Part shown: positions 5,683 to 7,284 of the stretch, piece by piece
Layout of the letters: the number at the start of each line of letters is the position of its first letter
Position numbering within the stretch: the first letter of the stretch is position 1
Source: Parvularculaceae bacterium
GTDB taxonomy: Bacteria; Pseudomonadota; Alphaproteobacteria; Caulobacterales; Parvularculaceae
Length of the DNA stretch: 7,284 bases
Direction of reading: 5' to 3'
NCBI GenBank assembly: GCA_004213235.1
Contig: SHAI01000127.1
Location: 1 to 7,284, forward strand
Translations under genes and position numbers: made by a program
The notes under the pieces: model-generated
The model's database searches: none
The model's input: only the letters and a program-made list of their open reading frames with translations
Told to the model about the DNA's origin: nothing

Positions 5683-5979
5683 ATGAGCGCAGATGGCAAG
5701 TGGAACATGACGATGAAAACGCCTATGGGTGAGCAGAATGGGACGCTCGACCTGAAAACAGACGGTGGCACCCTGACCGGCGAAATGTCAGGCGCAACGG
5801 GCACTGCTGCTGTGGAAAACGGCACTGTCGACGGCAACGCCCTCGCATGGAGCGCAAAGATCACGTCGCCCATGCCGATGACGCTGGAATTCAAAGGCAC
5901 CGTTGATGGTGATACCCTGACCGGCGAAGTCAAGCTCGGCGCGTTCGGCAATGCGCCGTTCACGGGCACACGCGGCTAA
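5683..5979 (+). CDS. Small glycine/threonine-rich beta-repeat protein, unknown function (98 residues)
   Basis: I do not recognise a named family, though I recall similar short, uncharacterised proteins in alphaproteobacteria. The ATG at 5683 has a strong ribosome site CAGGAG eight bases upstream (5669-5674). There is no signal peptide, cysteine or membrane segment, so a cytoplasmic protein is expected. The sequence alternates polar and hydrophobic residues as in beta strands, with turns at DG pairs: D27-G28, D50-G51 and D75-G76, spaced 23 and 25 residues. The units include DGGTLTGEMSG (27-37), DGNALAWSAKI (50-60) and DGDTLTGEVKL (75-85); PM motifs (TPMGEQ at 13-18, SPMPMT at 62-67) precede the first and third. 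This suggests a small beta-sandwich or barrel made by duplication, perhaps lipocalin-like and ligand-binding, but that is inference. It ends 10 bases before the lipoprotein gene, so the two are probably co-transcribed. Confidence 0.82.
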   Translation: MSADGKWNMTMKTPMGEQNGTLDLKTDGGTLTGEMSGATGTAAVENGTVDGNALAWSAKITSPMPMTLEFKGTVDGDTLTGEVKLGAFGNAPFTGTRG

Positions 5980-5989
5980 GGGCGAGAAC

Positions 5990-7284
5990 ATGACAATGCG
6001 CATTATCGCCGCCGCCGTTCTTTTGTTGGCTGCGTGCGGCGGTGGTGCGCCGCATGATGGCACCAAGACCGAAACCAACTTAGCTTCCCATTATGATAAA
6101 GCCGGGAGCGGCCATGCAGCGAAGAGTGACGCCGCTCAGATTATTGGCGAAATTGCTGAAGAGTTTGTCCGTCTCGGGTTAGAGCTTGGCACCTATGACA
6201 AGGCCTATGTCGATGCCTATCACGGTCCGGCGGAGTGGCGCGAGGCGGCGACGGCCTCGCCGCGTTCGCTCGATGAAATCATTGATGGTTACAATGGATT
6301 GATTGACCGGCTGGGGGCGGATGTTTCCGACCCGCCGCAGGATCTGGCTGACCGGGTTGATCAGCTCACCAAACAAATTATTGCCGGCCGAACCCGTGCA
6401 GAAATGGCAATGGGGCGGCGTTTTTCATTCGATGAGGAAACGCGCCTTCTTTATGATGCGGTCGCGCCCCAATATGATATTGCCGAATTTGACGCTGCGT
6501 TAGTCGAAATAGATGCGCTATTGCCCGGCGATGGCGCGCTGAGCGAGCGGGTCGACGCTTTTCGCGAGTCCCTTGCTATTCCAAAGGATCGGTTGTCAGA
6601 CGTGTTTGACGCCGCCATTGCGGAGTGTCGTCGGCGTACATTGGAATATTATAGCCTGCCAGACGGTGAAGGCTTCGACCTTGGGTATGTTACCGACAAG
6701 CCATGGAGTGGGTACAACTGGTACCAGGGCGATTATGTCAGCCTGATTGAGATCAATACGGACTTGTCGATCATCATCGACCGAGCTGTCGATCTTGGGT
6801 GCCATGAAGGCTATCCCGGACACCACACATGGAACGTTCTGGTAGAGCGTGATTTTCTCCGTAAAAATGGCTGGATTGAATATGCGATGTTTCCACTGTT
6901 CAGTCCGCAGGCTTTGATCGGCGAAGGGACGGCGAATTACGGGATTGAGCTTGCTTTCCCTGACGGGGAAAAAACCGCTTTTGATCGCGATGTGCTCTTC
7001 CCGCTGGCAGGGCTCGATCCAACGAAGGCGCAAACTCTGGCGACGTTGAACAAGGCGCGTCGAAAATTGTCCCATGCGCGAAATCATATTGCACGCGAGT
7101 ATCTCGACGGGCGGATTGACCGTGAAACGGCGATCGCGATGTCAACAAAATATGGTTTGTCCTCGCGTGCGCGGGCGGAGCAGAGCGTCACGTTTATCGA
7201 GACCTATCGAGGTTATGTGCTGAACTATAATCTGGGTCAGGATCTTGTGGCGGCCTATATTGATGCAACGGCGGACGAAGCCGG
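5990..7284 (+). CDS. Putative metallopeptidase lipoprotein with HEGYPGHH motif (3' end outside window)
   Basis: The frame is open for 431 codons to the window end, so the C-terminus is missing. The N-terminus is a lipoprotein signal: MTMRIIAAAVLLLAAC, with the lipobox ending at C16 and glycine (not aspartate) at +2, which fits an outer-membrane lipoprotein facing the periplasm. H272-E-G-Y-P-G-H-H279 resembles the zinc-binding HExxPGHH signature seen in DUF885-type proteins, and E312 in GEGTANYGIEL, 40 residues later, is a candidate third zinc ligand, as in gluzincin peptidases. Other conserved-looking stretches are YVDAYHGPAEWRE, LPGDGALSERVDAFR, AECRRRTLEYY, TDKPWSGYNWYQGDY and VLFPLAGLDP. 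From memory these occur together in a widespread uncharacterised family distinct from classical DUF885. The start could be ATG 5990 or 5996; the ribosome site AAGGGCGAG (5978-5986) overlaps the stop of the gene before. Peptidase activity and substrate are inferred; secretion and lipidation are well supported. Confidence 0.85.
   Translation, partial: MTMRIIAAAVLLLAACGGGAPHDGTKTETNLASHYDKAGSGHAAKSDAAQIIGEIAEEFVRLGLELGTYDKAYVDAYHGPAEWREAATASPRSLDEIIDGYNGLIDRLGADVSDPPQDLADRVDQLTKQIIAGRTRAEMAMGRRFSFDEETRLLYDAVAPQYDIAEFDAALVEIDALLPGDGALSERVDAFRESLAIPKDRLSDVFDAAIAECRRRTLEYYSLPDGEGFDLGYVTDKPWSGYNWYQGDYVSLIEINTDLSIIIDRAVDLGCHEGYPGHHTWNVLVERDFLRKNGWIEYAMFPLFSPQALIGEGTANYGIELAFPDGEKTAFDRDVLFPLAGLDPTKAQTLATLNKARRKLSHARNHIAREYLDGRIDRETAIAMSTKYGLSSRARAEQSVTFIETYRGYVLNYNLGQDLVAAYIDATADEA

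Overview
The window looks like a chromosomal segment of an alphaproteobacterium with moderately high GC, judged by eye. The reasons are the gene order (YqeY-family protein, then primase, then housekeeping sigma factor), a primase whose CHC2 zinc ligands are mostly replaced, and a long acidic sigma-70 of the alphaproteobacterial type. A group near Caulobacterales, Hyphomonadaceae or Parvularculales is plausible, but that is inference from remembered protein features and was not tested by a search.

Layout, all genes on the plus strand. Positions 1-280 hold the C-terminal part of a GatB/YqeY-domain protein whose start lies outside the window. Positions 460-2436 are dnaG, preceded by a small hairpin in a 179-base gap. 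Positions 2628-4619 are rpoD, after a 191-base gap with an imperfect direct repeat. This is the core macromolecular-synthesis block: primase starts replication primers, RpoD directs housekeeping transcription, and YqeY is a tRNA-amidotransferase-like protein of unclear role. A 186-base gap with small hairpins leads to a 97-codon gene of unknown function (4806-5099).

Positions 5100-5682 form a gene-poor stretch. It carries two stem-loops, including a perfect 12-bp inverted repeat, several overlapping hydrophobic mini-ORFs, and a 19-base tandem duplication. It may be a decayed locus or may hold a small membrane protein or RNA.

The last block is a probable two-gene unit. A 98-residue glycine/threonine-rich protein with internal DG-repeats (5683-5979) is followed 10 bases later by a lipoprotein with a metallopeptidase-like HEGYPGHH motif (5990 to the window end, incomplete).

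No mobile element, CRISPR array, tRNA or rRNA was recognised. Nothing in the window is an obvious new multi-gene system. The parts least explained by known biology are the 97-residue protein, the structured gene-poor stretch, and the pairing of the repeat protein with the putative metallopeptidase lipoprotein.
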